Assembly: GCA_038025085.1 (NCBI GenBank)
Contig: CM076148.1
Span: forward strand, 4,991,501-5,055,500
DNA from: Tetragonia tetragonoides
Lineage: Eukaryota > Streptophyta > Magnoliopsida > Caryophyllales > Aizoaceae
Direction: 5' to 3'
Length of the DNA: 64,000 bases
Shown here: piece after piece, positions 35,055 to 47,394 of the stretch
Layout of the letters: every line of letters begins with the position of its first letter
How positions within the stretch are numbered: the stretch's first letter is position 1
Notes under the pieces: model-generated
The model's input: the letters and a program-made list of their open reading frames with translations, nothing else
Database searches by the model: none
Told to the model about the DNA's origin: nothing
Program-made: the position numbers and the translations under genes

Positions 35055-36250
35055 CGTTACCTCAGCATACTGATGCACATATTCAGGGATCAGGAACAGG
35101 AAGTGGTCTTAGATTAGAAACTCTGACGTTACAGGTTTGAAGATATTCATTCAATCAAGGCAAATATATGTCAGTATAATTTTCATCGACATTTTAGATA
35201 GATCAGGATATCATGCAAAAAAATCTTCATAAGGATGTCTTCCAAATCAAATATTCAGATTCTGATCAATGTGGCGATATGTGCAATAAAATCAGGTAAT
35301 AAAATTTTGCAAAATAATTCATATTTTTTTAACAAGGTCAAGAGTCAAGACTCAAGAGTGTTGTTTCATTGTTAGATGCAACTCAAGTCTTTATAATGTC
35401 ATGTCACATATCAAACTGACTCAACTCCTTTGTAACGAGGTTTATCTATAACTCAACGAGAAAATAACAGTTAGCCAAGAAAATAGTCATGAAGTTACAC
35501 CATGTCTAAAAATAAACACTCTCTCTTAACTGAAAGAGATAATTACAGAACAATGGAATAACAAAATAAAAAGATACTAGTGAAATTGTCCCTCTGAGCT
35601 GGCAAATAGCACCTGATGTTATTGGTTTGAAGATAATCAATAACATCAGGTGGTATTACATCAGCATACTGATGCACATATTCAGCAACCGGGAACAGGA
35701 AGTGGTCTTAGATTAGAAACTCTGACGTTAATTGTTTGAAGATAAATTCCCAAATCAAGGCAACTATATGCTAGTATTATTTTCATGGACATTATAGATC
35801 AGGAAATCATGCAAAAATAATCTCCATATCATACAAGGATGTCTTCCAAATCGAAAATTTCAGATTCCGATTAATGCGGGGACATGTGCAATAAAATCTT
35901 ATGCATTTTGCAAACAAAATATTTTTGTAACAAGGTCAGAGTGTTGTATCATTGTATGATGCAATTGAGATGATCTTTATGATGTCATGTCTTACTTTAA
36001 ACTGACTCAGCAGCTCCTTTGACAATGCCACTTTAACCTTGTAAGAGTTCTGCACAAGTAATGAGCTTTATCTATAACTCCAGGAGAAAATAACAGCTAG
36101 CCAAGAAAATAGTGATGAAGTTACAGCATGTCTAAAAATAAGCACACTTTCTTAACTGAAAGAGATAAATACAGAACAATATAACAGAGAAATAAAATTT
36201 TAAAAAAAATAGTGTTTTTATCCCTCTGAGCTGGTAAATACCACCTGAAA
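35055..36250. repeat. Tandem direct duplication, about 0.6 kb per unit
   Basis: Two head-to-tail copies share GCATACTGATGCACATATTC (35065 and 35664), GGAACAGGAAGTGGTCTTAG, AGATACATCATGCAAAAA-like words, GAAGTTACA(C/G)CATGTCTAAAA and CCCTCTGAGCTGG (35590 and 36222). The period is about 599-632 bp. No reading frame is conserved. It lies just upstream of the nine-exon gene. Confidence 0.85.
35611..35651. repeat. Perfect 14-bp inverted repeat (hairpin)
   Basis: ACCTGATGTTATTG at 35611-35624 and its exact complement at 35638-35651 enclose a 13-bp loop. It lies at the junction of the two duplicated units. Confidence 0.85.
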
Positions 36251-36781
36251 AACTGATAAGTCCCCTGCAATCAAGGGAGAAGAGGATTCAGATGGGATAG
36301 GCGTTGCAAAACGGCAGGTGACTAGGGGAACAAGGAGCCTGATCTGAAACTTCTTGTTTCCTAAATAGAATAAACCAAACCAAACCAAACTGGGAAATAT
36401 ACCAGATAATATTAAACTGTCTTTAACCTTCCTCCTTAAAGGCAAACCTGTCCCAGGCTCTCTCTTTCCTTCCTGAGGAGAGCCAATTATCCACTTCTTT
36501 CTCCATTATTTTTTTTTAATTTTCTTGATTTTCTTTTTTAATAAAAAAAATTAAAAAAAAAATCCTGAAAGGAACTTCTCTGCACGTAAAATTCAAACAA
36601 AAATACCATTGTTTGAATGTATTCAAATATTCATCTGTGATCATCTTCTGTTCTTCCCTATTATTATTATTATCTTCAAAAATCAAAAAAACTGGGCCAT
36701 CCAAGCAGGTATAAGGGACCGGGTCTGAAATTTTTTGATGACGAATTCTTTATAGAAAAAAGGAATTCCTTGTGACTTTGT

Positions 36782-39700
36782 ATGGCCGGCACGACCTCAT
36801 GCCTTCCTTCGTTGTTTCGACGAAGGACAGTCAAACTGCAGGTATTTATGGCTTTTCCCTTCCTTGAAATGTGTCTAGTTTTCAATTTCAGTTGTTCAGA
36901 AATATTGGAGCCAGAACACATTTCATAAAAGAATCTAACAACCTGCAAAGCAACCAAAAAAATTATGCACAACATATAGTTGTGTCAATCTTCCATCACA
37001 GACGTCGTTTTTCGTCGATCAATATTCATGGTAATGGCTCTAAACTCCCTATGTTTGTCTAGCACAAAAATCATACATCTCAATACCAGAAAACCTGTTA
37101 GCACCAATTCATCATTTTGTTTAGTAAAACGATCATAAAACCCACAAAAACACAGAAAATCCATGGACTCATTTGTGGTTCTAATTTATGTTTTTTTAGT
37201 CATCCACTTCATCAGTCTCTGTATGCAACAAATCATCAAAACAACCACTAACATGAATATCCTCCAGGCCCTCTTATGATGATCAAGACATCGAAAAGAT
37301 GATAGGTCAACTGATAAATAGGAATTTCAATTGTAGTTAGATATGAAAATTGCTTACGAAAATCATGATCTTTCTCTTGCAGGTTAGTAAGCTTTCTGAT
37401 GAGGCTATGAAACAACAGAAGGAAATGGAGAGCTCGACCAAGAAGTCAAGCGGAGGAGGTTCCAGCAGCAACTTCCTCTTGATGATGGAGCTGAGGAAGA
37501 AGATCATGACTTTTAGGGACATCTTTGATATTCCTCCTTTCAGTGGCTCTGTTCCGATTCATGAGGTACCCTAGTTCTTAAGAACCGCTAGGATGTTTTC
37601 TTCATCCATAACTACAGCATTTATATAATGTATTTTCTGCTATGGCACCCTAATTTCTGACAACTTCTATCATGTTTCTATAATCATATATGTACTAAAG
37701 TAACTATATGGATTTCTGCTATCTTCCTGACTCATGAATTTTCTTTTGCACAGTTGATAATATCGACAGGGGAGGACCTTCATCGAATGTACCCTGAATT
37801 CGTACACTGTGTTCCCACAGAAAAACTGAAGGAGAGAAACACACATCAGGTTTGAAAACTTTACCTGTTACCTAAATCTGTCCCACCCCACCCCATGGCT
37901 ATGAATTATGCTAATTAGAATAGAATCTCATGGCCAAATAGGGATTGATCTGCTTCTATGATGTCCTGAAATGCGTTGGAGACTCGGAATGGATAGAAGA
38001 TCCCAAGGTGAGGGAGCAATTCAAGTATGGCGATGTGGAGAAAGTCCCATTGGAGGAACTCAGTAAGTACAGACTCTTTCTAAGATGTGCCAGTACACAA
38101 GCTTTCTTGGTTTGGACAGAATTCCATGCGATAGAAACCTTTTTCCAGATCATTCTGATTAACTAATACCTTGTATCTCTTGCAGCTAAGATTGTAGTGG
38201 CAATATTGGACTGCATCAACAGGGCAGCAAAAGAGAGGTTTGACTCAATGGAGGAGGATGAGCCAAAGAGGGATTATAGCTCAAGGTCTATCTCTATTGA
38301 CACACCATCAATGGCTCAAAGCCCAGAATGGAAATACTCAGCTTGTGCTTCACCTCAAACTCCAACTTCAGTTCTTCCTGAGTCCCCGAGATATGGAGAG
38401 TACGGAAGCTACTCGCCTCCACGTCTTTGGGGCCTAAGGGCTCAAGCTGTGGAGAGATTGAGCCCAATGGACTGGAAGCGACTCTCATTCCATATGGTTC
38501 TTCAAAACAATTTGCCCAACCACAAGAACACGGATAGCGAGGAATCAAAGGCAGATGTAGAAGGACCAATGAGCTTTTCTGTTCAATTGGAAGATGGGAA
38601 GGATGGAAAAGGCGGAAAGGTTGAGAAAAAGACTGAAGATCCTGCAGTGCAAGGGCCAACTCCCATGATCATAGAGGCCGAATGTAGGGAGGCAGTTAAA
38701 CAGCAATCATCAACACCTAAGTTGGAGTGTAACAATGCAAAAACAGAACAACTAAAACAACCACCACCCGCACAAGCTCAACTTCAATCACAAGAAGCAA
38801 TTCCACCACCACCTCCGCCCCCATCAGCTGTCACATTGTCATTGCCCACACTTCCACCAATTAAAGTAACGCACCTCCCAGCACCGCCCCCACCCCCTCC
38901 ACCAACAATTAAGGCAGCACCTCCTCCTCCCCCATCCCCTCCATGTACAACACCTCCACCTCCACCGCCACCGCCACCACCAACTCCCAGTGCTTCACCT
39001 CCACCTCCCCCTCCATTCAACACAAGGCCTCCACCACCACCTCCACCTCCAGGAGTTGTTGCTCCTCCTCCCCCACCACCTCCAGGCGCTGTTGCTCCTT
39101 CTCCCCCACCACCACCCTTTGGTGTAAAACCAACACCACCCCAACCTCCTGGTGCAGGATTTCCTCCACCCCCACCACCACCTGGTGGTCTTAAAGGTGG
39201 AGCACCAATACCACCACCACCCATGCCATTAGGAAAAGGAGGTGGACCACCACCTCCTCCTCCTGGTGCTGCAAGGTCTCTTTCTCTACGTGCAAAGATG
39301 ACCACGAAATTGAAGAGGTCATCTCACATGGGGAACTTGTATCGGCTACTAAAGGGGAAGGTAGAAGGCTCATCTTTAACTGGGAAATCATCTCAAGGGA
39401 GGAAGGGCGGTGGGAGTAATAATGCTGGCGGCGGACAGAGTATGGCTGATGCATTAGCAGAGATGACAAAAAGGTAAGCTGAAACTGAACTGCAATTTGG
39501 ACTCTGAAATGGGAGAAAGACTAATGATATACCTTTTGTAATTGTGGATTCAGATCATCATACTTCCAGCAAATTGAAGCAGATGTAGAAATGCATGGGA
39601 AAACAATTAAGGAGATGCAAGCTACATTGAACTCATTCCAGACAAAGGATATGGATGAATTGCTTAAGTTCCACAAGCAAGTGGAATCCAAACTTGAAGT

Positions 39701-40527
39701 CCTAACAGATGAGAGCCAGGTCTGAATTGTGAGCCTTCTTCAGTTAATACCATTACTTTCCAACTGTGTTAGTATTTCAATGATACCAATTCAAATCTTA
39801 TGTTTCAGATTCTATCAAGGTTTGAAGGTTTCCCAATCAAAAAATTAGAAGCTTTGAGAATGGCAGCAACGCTGTACATAAAGCTCAACGGAATATTGTC
39901 TGAGTTACATAACTGGAAAGTTGAGTCTCCTCTAGGCCAGCTTCTTGACAGAGTTGAGAAATACTTCAACAAGGTAAGTTTTTATAAAGGTTTGTATTGG
40001 AATTTGGATATTAGCTACCAGCCTACCATCTTCACATAGTTAACACAACTACCTACAAAATGATGCAGATTAAAGGAGAACTGGAAGCTTTAGAGCGAAC
40101 CAAAGATGAAGAGACAAAGAAATTTCAGAGCCACAACATACACTTTGATTTCAACATTCTTGTAAAGATTAAGGAAGCTTTGGTGGATGTCTCATCAAGC
40201 TGCATGGAGTTGGCACTGAAGGTAGATAAGCAACAATGTGTTAGTTTCTATACGTCCACTTTGTATACGAAAACCAATACTAATATGTGATCCCCTCCAC
40301 CCCTGGATTTTCCTATAATGCAGGAGAGAAGAGAAGCTAAGGCAGCAACAAATGATCAAGCTTGGTCTAAAGCAGGAGGACAGAAAAAAGTATGTGCCAA
40401 AATGCTTTGGAGGGCTTTCCAGTTTGCCTTCAAAATCTACTCTTTTGCTGGAGGACAAGATGAGCGAGCGGATAGCTTAACAAGAGAGCTGGCTCAAGAA
40501 ATAGAGACAGAGCAGATGCAAGAGTAA
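36782..40527 (+). CDS. Proline-rich At4g04980-like protein with CHUP1-like C-terminal region, nine exons
   Basis: Exons in one frame: 36782-36841, 37383-37565, 37754-37849, 37942-38062, 38186-39473, 39554-39719, 39809-39973, 40069-40221, 40324-40527, all GT-AG, giving 811 residues. The N-terminus MAGTTSCLPSLFRRR is encoded by a 60-bp first exon chosen because it joins exon 2 in frame. Next come MELRKKIMTFRDIFDIPP and STGEDLHRMYPEF, a conserved block PKVREQFKYGDVEKVP, a Ser-rich stretch, then a polyproline block (about residues 359-514; runs of 5-10 Pro split by Gly/Ala/Val). MADALAEMTKRSSYF opens a helical C-terminus with FEGFPIKKLEALRMAATLY and MLWRAFQFAFKIYSFAGGQ. This matches Arabidopsis At4g04980 (hydroxyproline-rich type). 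The C-terminus recalls CHUP1, an actin-linked chloroplast positioning factor, so a cytoskeletal role is inferred. Confidence 0.85.
38801..39265 (+). other. FH1-like polyproline-coding block
   Basis: Within exon 5, CCN codons dominate for about 155 residues. The complementary strand gives a long glycine-rich frame, which is a shadow. Polyproline of this kind binds profilin or SH3/WW-type domains in formin-like proteins. Confidence 0.85.
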
Positions 40528-41265
40528 CTCCTCCTTTATTATGAGCACATTGAGCCCCTCTACAGTACATATCTTAGAAGTTAAAGTGTACATTTTATCT
40601 GGCGAAGCATCAAATGGCAAGGGTCACTTTGATGCCGCACTTTCCTTTGAACGGCAATCATAGTAGATGGTAGTTCGACCGAGAGTATACATCGTTGGTG
40701 AGAAAGAGTTTTTCTGCAGCATAGCTAAATTCTAGCTATATGGCTCCCTCATGTGATATATATTTATAAGTTTGCATGATACCATTCATTTATTGTTTTT
40801 TGCGACTTTTACATAATAATACAAAACATTTTTGGTTTTTTATATGTAACTATATGACGCATTTCAGAAGTGACAATTTTGTTGTGTTTATACATATCTT
40901 TGTACCATCCTCCTCGTCCTCGATCTTCATTCTCTTTACTGAACTATTTCTTCCCAGAGTTCGTGTCAATTATATTATCATCATTATATAACCATATTCA
41001 TTTTCTCAGATCAAAATTTTCAAAAACCCATCTATTACCAGCTTACCACTATCAACTCAGGCAATAGTACCATAGAGTCTCCTAGTTAAAATTGCTTATC
41101 TGCTTTGCAAGTCAAGGACTACAATCTACATGTCCTTTTATCCCTAAAATTATCAAAATCTAAGAAACAACAAAATCCAAGTTCTTGTCTTTTTAGTGAT
41201 AGTAGAAAACATTTTGCTATGTTATGTCTGTAAAGTCAACATTTCCTGCTTTAGAGAGCCTGCTT

Positions 41266-41588
41266 ATCCCAAAGTGGTCATATACAATTTCAATTATAAT
41301 GACTAAACATTTAAAACTAATAAATAATTAATGATAAGTTGATCTTCCCATAACAAAATACCCAGAAATTCAACTTTCACAAAGAGTTCTAACTGCTAAG
41401 CAATTGAACCTTGAAGAAGCATTATATCCCAAAGTGGGCATATACAATTTCAATTATAATACATTAAACAATTAAAACTTATAGATAACTAATGATAATT
41501 TGATCTTCCCATAACAAAATACCCAGAAATTCAACTTTCACAAAGAGTTCTAACTTCTAAGCAATTGAACCTTGAAGAAGCATTATAT
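41266..41588. repeat. Tandem duplication of 160 bp
   Basis: Two copies (41266-41425 and 41426-41588) are about 90% alike by eye. Each runs ATCCCAAAGTGG to GAACCTTGAAGAAGCATTAT, including CATAACAAAATACCCAGAAA. The period is exactly 160. Confidence 0.9.
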
Positions 41589-41677
41589 CAAACAGCTTGT
41601 GGGCATGTTGACAAAAACAAAAATATACTGTATGTTTCTGAGAAAGCAGTTATTAATGGTCTAACTTACAGGTTCAA

Positions 41678-41743
41678 GAAGTTACCTCCAATGGGCAATG
41701 CCAAATTCTCTCTCTCTTCAATTTCTTCTGCTCCCAAAGCCAT
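41678..41743 (-). CDS. Possible short first exon of an unidentified gene
   Basis: On the minus strand an ATG at 41743 opens MALGAEEIEERENLALPIG, followed by GGTAACTTC, a usable donor. A pyrimidine-rich leader-like stretch lies upstream on that strand. No matching downstream exon was found before the 160-bp duplication, so it may be a truncated gene start. The plus-strand frame over the same DNA (41565-41762) starts inside the repeat and is less likely. Confidence 0.25.
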
Positions 41744-41795
41744 TGTTCCAAGCTCGTGTTAAATGAAATTTTCTTGGAAAAATGGTTAGAGAAGG

Positions 41796-41834
41796 GGAAA
41801 ATGAAAATGAAAATGAAAATGAAAATGAAAAAAG
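41796..41834 (+). repeat. Microsatellite (AAAATG)n
   Basis: Six consecutive GAAAAT units. Confidence 0.9.
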
Positions 41835-44099
41835 AAAATAAAGATGGGAAATGGAAAAGTGGATGTAATTGGAAAATTAAAACTGGAGCTGTGGAGCACT
41901 AGAACTTGGCGGGAACCTAATCGTAATAAATAAAATAGCCCAATTTCATCAGTGATTTGTGGCAACCTAACGTTAAGAAAGCCCAAAGCACTACCTGGCC
42001 AATTCCATCCCAGCCCATTTCATATCGGGTATTTCCTTTATTTTCTTTTCTTTTTTGGGGGGGCTGCCTGGCCCTACTTTATATTTCATCCATTTCGAAA
42101 AAACCTTAATATTTATATTTTCACAATTTACAATACACTACTGTCTTTCACCATAAATATTTATATTTATATAAATATATAAATTACCAAAGTATTATCA
42201 TGAATATATAAATTACAAAAGCATATTTTGAAATCTTTTCAATGACATAAGTATCATCATGAATTATTTTTTTTGGAATAAAAATTTATATGAGTGATAA
42301 ATAAACTTAATTAGAATGAATTTAAGTAAAACTAAGTTGAAGTGAACACATCTTTAATTTTATTATTGGCTTGACTATCTGCCCCTATTGCCAAAGACCC
42401 CGAAGTATTTTATTTTGATGCTTTGGTTGTATACTTGTTTTACATCCTTTATTTTTTGTAAGTGTATTATTTTTATTAAGCAAAAATGCGAAGAAAGCAT
42501 TTACAGATTTATTCGCAAAGAGTATCATAACTCCTAATCTTATGGAAAGGATCGAAGTTGATTACATAACAATTTGCTCGGACTAAAAGTCACAGTGATT
42601 GTCAAACCTGACCATATCGAGAAATAACTGACAGAAAACTGATTAGATATTTTGAAAGTCCATGGTAACTTATTGCAGAGTTACACTTCAAACCCAAAAA
42701 AGTGTTAAAAATACTAATGGAATTAAGCGAGATAAAATAAGGGTGTGATCTGATGTAATCATTGTCCTTTAAAATTTTATTAGCTCCCACTACTTTTATT
42801 GTTGTATGGAAATAAGCGTAATAAGGATAATCCTTAATTAACCGCAAGTGCTAAGTGCTTTTTAATATAAATATTAAATGACGCTAAGTACTAGTCCATA
42901 ATTTCCTCCAATATTTATTTCTAATATATGTTAGGACACCAACCTTATGAAGTGTCCTACACTTTCTCAACTATATATCAATAAAAATGACATTGGCCGA
43001 CTCGAACCTGACCCGTTTTGCCAAGGATAATACTTTTGTTCATTATTGTTTATAGTGAAGTTAGTAGTTGTTTTGTGGAACTTTTGTCCAAACACAGGTT
43101 GGCAAATCCGTTCAATTATGAATGAACTACTATCATATTGCAGCCGTTTTAAATCCTTGAGATCATTTTGTTTCTTAAATCTCTTAATCAAAATTTGAGG
43201 GGGTTGAGGATTTTCTCTTGTTTCTTTAAGAACAGTGTAGAAATACAGTCCTTGTAATCTCATCCTAAAATTAATCTGCCTCTTTTTTTTAAGCTATTGA
43301 ATTGCAGGGGAGCTTAAGGAATTGAAGAACAGAGATATAGAGAACAAAAACTGGAGTAGAGGATCTAAACTCAGGGGGAGGGGCCAATAGGAGATTGAGT
43401 AAGGATCCTCTGCTGTTCTAAAAAGAACAACAGAGTACAGTCCTTTAAATCTTCACCTTTAGATTGGAGGGGGTGGGTTTTGGGTCCTTAGATAGAGGGG
43501 GTGAGTTTTGGAAATTTAAACATGTAGAGGAGAGAGATAAAGGAAAAAAATGACAACAGAGAAATAAAACTGCAGAGGATCCAAACACTAGGAGATTATA
43601 CTTGATCGAAAACCAACAATTCTCGTACAAGGTTCACATAAAGAATAAAGATTGTGCTTGAGCACCACATTAGGTTGAACCGATAAATTATTCTTCTCAA
43701 AAAATTAAAAAGAATAATGAAGCCAGCCAGCCATAGATTTTTTATTTTTTTATTTTTCAAAAATTTGCCAATGACCATATATGAACATGCCATAGATTAA
43801 ATTATCCATTTGGAAAAGAGATATATTCCAACTCACCAGCAGATACGAATATGCCGTGTGCTCGTTATCAAAAAAAAAAAAAAAAGAATATGCCTTGTGC
43901 TAACTGTATAGATACTTAGATAGGTATAAACTTCTTTTAAAAGGGTTCACTTAAGTTATTAGTCAACTCTCAAGAAAACAATAATGTAATGTGATCCGAT
44001 CCTCGTGGAAACGGTGAATATCGTGAAAACTATGGCCTGAGCTATAGATAGTGATATAATTCTACTATACGTTTAAGCCCAGTTATTTTCGTTGTTTCT
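41835..44099. other. Intergenic, no gene seen
   Basis: AT-rich DNA with T- and A-tracts. The frames of 60-100 codons here show no domain features, splice context or conserved composition. Confidence 0.5.
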
Positions 44100-44320
44100 A
44101 TTTTGCATTCTGTTCTGTTCTATTTTGTTTTGATCTGTTCTACTTTGTTTCGATCTATTTCGTTCTGTTCCGCGTCGTTCCGTTATATATACATTTTGTA
44201 TACTTCATTTTGTCTCACATTTTACTCTAGTATCCACGTGTCGCCGTTTCATTTCGTTCCGCGCCGTTCCGTTCTGTTCCTTACCGTCCCGTATCATTCC
44301 GTTGACGAGAACATGGCCTC
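44100..44320 (+). repeat. GTTCCGTTCTGTTCC-type repeat, copy 1
   Basis: A T/C/G-rich block with many TTCCGTTCTGTTCC-like words ends GTTGACGAGAACATGGC. It is homologous in inverted orientation to 45790-45920 (shared ACATTTTGTATACTT-like, TTTTGTCTCACATTTT, ACCGTCCCG and GAGAACATG words in order). The 84-codon frame over it is repeat-derived. Confidence 0.65.
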
Positions 44321-45624
44321 AGTTAATAAGTATATATATACTCCTGCTTCATATTGAGCTTCTTATTTCACCTTGCATAGCCTCCAAAATAACACTTTGA
44401 ACATCAATAATAACGTGCTATAATTATAAAGAATAAAAATTATTAAAAAAAAAAAAGTTTATATTTTCAAAATAATATATTTAGAATGAATAATACTACT
44501 ACTTTTATTTTTTTTGAAAAAGCAAGAAAGCCGACCACAATCTCACATAGGGCCAAGAGTCTACAGACTCAACCCAAAACTGAAACAAAAACAATTAAAA
44601 TAAATAAAAAAAAATGATGAAAATCTTTTCAACAGCTACTTCTTCAAAATCCTGCCAATGAACAAGTCACGGTGAGATCCGATCGTATATACTCCGGTCT
44701 TCAGCCGTCAGGATCAACGCTAGCCTCACAATTGGCATAAGCGCCTCATCTATGAATAATACTATGAATCTTCATATACATTTTTTTTTTTACAAATCTA
44801 GTCAAAATTTGACCTCAAAAATCAAATATGAAATTGAATTAGAAATCGGTGGGGTATTAATGTGAATAAAGCATTTATTTATTTATTTTACCCATTCTAC
44901 CCTTTTTTCATATTACTTAATTAATTGCTCACCTATTTTACCAAATTTAAAGTCAAAGGGTATCAAGTAAAATAAAACTATTTTATTTGTTAGAACTGAG
45001 ATTATTTATTGACTTTCTTAATTATGTAAAAAAAATATTCTTGTGCAAAAACCTTAAATATTTTTTTTTTTTTTTTGTGCTAAAACATCTAATATAATGA
45101 GACAGAGAAAGTACATTGGAACACCAATTGATGATTTGATGCATGTGCTTTTATTTTTTGATAATATAAAAGCTTTTCTGGAAGTTTTATCCAAGGCCTG
45201 GTTTGAGCAGTTGCTTAATAAACGGAGCAAAAAAAGGTGGACAATAATATTTGCTATCACCTAATATGGCTTTGTGAGTCAAAAGAATTCCCAGAAAACA
45301 GCTACGAGTACTCTAAAAAGCATTGATTTGGAGCCCTTCTTTAAAATTTTGGCCACTTTCTCTGAACACTAGTTGCTACTTGCTTGTATGTATTTCTAAT
45401 TGTATTTGATGGGGTTGTTGCGTGTTTACAAGTGCTTACTATTTAGGTACTCAATTTTCCCGTTATGACTGATCTTAATTCTCCTCATCTCCTACACGTA
45501 ATGGTAGTACATAATAACGTCAAATCTTTTGAAATAGTGGTCAATAACTATGGCACCTCACGTTTATAGAAACACATTAGTATATTATATGTACACGGTA
45601 GCTCACACCTTGGCTCATACATTT

Positions 45625-45930
45625 TCGTGATTTTCATGTTGCATTTTATTTTGTTCGTGCCGTTTTGCATTGTTCCGTATTTTGTGCTACATTTTATACT
45701 ACATTTTGTTTCATTATTCGCACTGTTCTGTTCCGCATTGTTCTATTACGTTCTTCATTCCTACCGTTCCACATATTCCGTTAAAGAGAGTGAAATGTCA
45801 TGTTCTCTTCAACAGGATAGTGCGGGACGGTGAGAAACCGAACAGAACGACGTAAAACGGAACAAGCTGGATTAATTAAACAAAATGTGAGACAAAATGA
45901 ATTAAGTACAAAATACGAAATGTAAGAATA
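45625..45930. repeat. Foldback (palindromic) copy of the GTTCCGTTCTG repeat
   Basis: The left arm (45625-45790) carries the repeat in the plus orientation, rich in TTCCG words. The right arm (45800-45930) carries it in the minus orientation (CGGAAC, GAACAGAAC, AGACAAAATG). The two meet around TGTCATGTTCTCTTCAACAG. This is the structure of a foldback or hairpin MITE, and 44100-44320 is a half copy. Confidence 0.55.
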
Positions 45931-46858
45931 TAGCATGGAGACGACGAAAAAACAGAGCTTAGAAAGAGGGGATCGGAAATGGAAGTTTAGTATCACAAAT
46001 TTGCGCTTATGCAACTGAATTTGGTGAGAGGGGGTATGCCTACATGCTGATCATATATACTCCCTAATCTGTTAAGTAATTTCTAGTTGAGTAAAATGTC
46101 CCGATTCTTTTCTCCCTAGCTAATCTTTTAAGCTCATAATCTTTTATAGCATGCTCTTAGCTTGCTAGGTGTTTCGACTTTGTAGCTAGTTCTCATTTAA
46201 GAAACTCGTTCAACGTACGTAAGTAGTTATTTGATACGTTGGCACTTTGGCAGTTGAGTTTACTGTTTATTTTCCCGTTGTTTTTCATTTCTGTGAAGCA
46301 TTATTAAATAAATACTATATTTTTTTATTTGGTTTAACCACAAGTTCAACTAAGTTCTTTGGGCCAAGACTAATCTTGTTTGCACCGGGTCGACCTACGA
46401 AGGGGTCAAGTGCTCCCACTAATTAAGTAAATACTACGGAGTATATGTATATATGCTCTCTCTTCTTCCATAAGGTTTATTTTGACTTTTGAGCAAGCTA
46501 AATCTCACGTAATAAGATCAACTCAAAAAAAATTATAAGGTTACTTTTTGAAAATTTTAGTGATAACTTATAAGCAGTTATCCGACCTTACTATATACTA
46601 AAACGTTACCCTCGTCTCAATGTAAACTTATAATTAAACTATCTTATACAAAATTTTATATTATTCATATAATCATGTAGTAATAATAATACATTGTTGG
46701 TCAAAAATAAATTTGTTATCGATCAGACCCCTTTAGCTTAGGCAAGATTTCGGTAGGTATGTGGAAGATTTTTATAATTATTATTTTTATTTTACTACTC
46801 TATCATTCTACTCTGTTACGATGCAATTAATTAATAATTATGATCTGAAATTTATTTT

Positions 46859-47394
46859 ATTTTTTTTTTAGGGGAAAATAAATTCCATTAATTGAAAGTC
46901 ATACGACACTTACAAGAAGAATTGAATTCAACAAGAAATAGATCTAAAACATCAGAATACATTCGAATGAAAAAGCTATGTAGCAGTAGAGATTCAACAA
47001 TTCTGACCGACTTCCATTTAATCGTTGTTTTCCATATTACAGCCTATTCGCGGAAGCCTTTGCTATAGCTTTGAATGCTTTGATACGACATAGTAGACCA
47101 CCTCTTGATAGAATAGATCCACCAAAGCACCATACGAACGACAAAACGAAAAACTAACAATACTCTCAAAAAGTGAGAGACAGTTTAATCCAACGTATGG
47201 GACAAAATAACCCTCCCAAATGGAGAGACTGATATTATTCGACATAATTATAAAACTAGATAATAGAACAAAACAATGAAACAAAAAGAATTGGGGCTTA
47301 CCATTAGCAAAGAATTGCGAATGGCAGCCCCTGAACCAAAAGGAGACTAGGGTTTTTTTGGGAAGGAGAGAGAAAAAAAGGGAAGAAAATAGTA
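46859..47394 (-). mobile_element. Retroposed sequence with poly(A) and 20-bp target-site duplication
   Basis: An exact 20-bp repeat (TATGATCTGAAATTTATTTT) flanks the insert at 46839-46858 and 47395-47414. The insert starts with a T-run on the plus strand, so it lies on the minus strand with a poly(A) tail, the signature of LINE-mediated reverse transcription. Its 5' end reads CTCTCTCCTTCCC then AAAAAAACCCTAGTCTCC, like the leader of a highly expressed plant gene (telo-box AAACCCTA). It then has GGGGCTGCCATTCGC and CTAATGGTAAGCC. No intact protein is encoded, and I could not name the parent transcript. Confidence 0.75.

Noticed and set aside
38784..39305. 173-codon glycine-rich minus-strand frame
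   Set aside because: It is the complement of the polyproline codons of exon 5 of the plus-strand gene and has no independent support.
44103..44357. 84-codon frame with a cysteine/serine-rich hydrophobic look
   Set aside because: It is read from the TTCCGTTCTG repeat, which gives F/S/C/V residues by composition.
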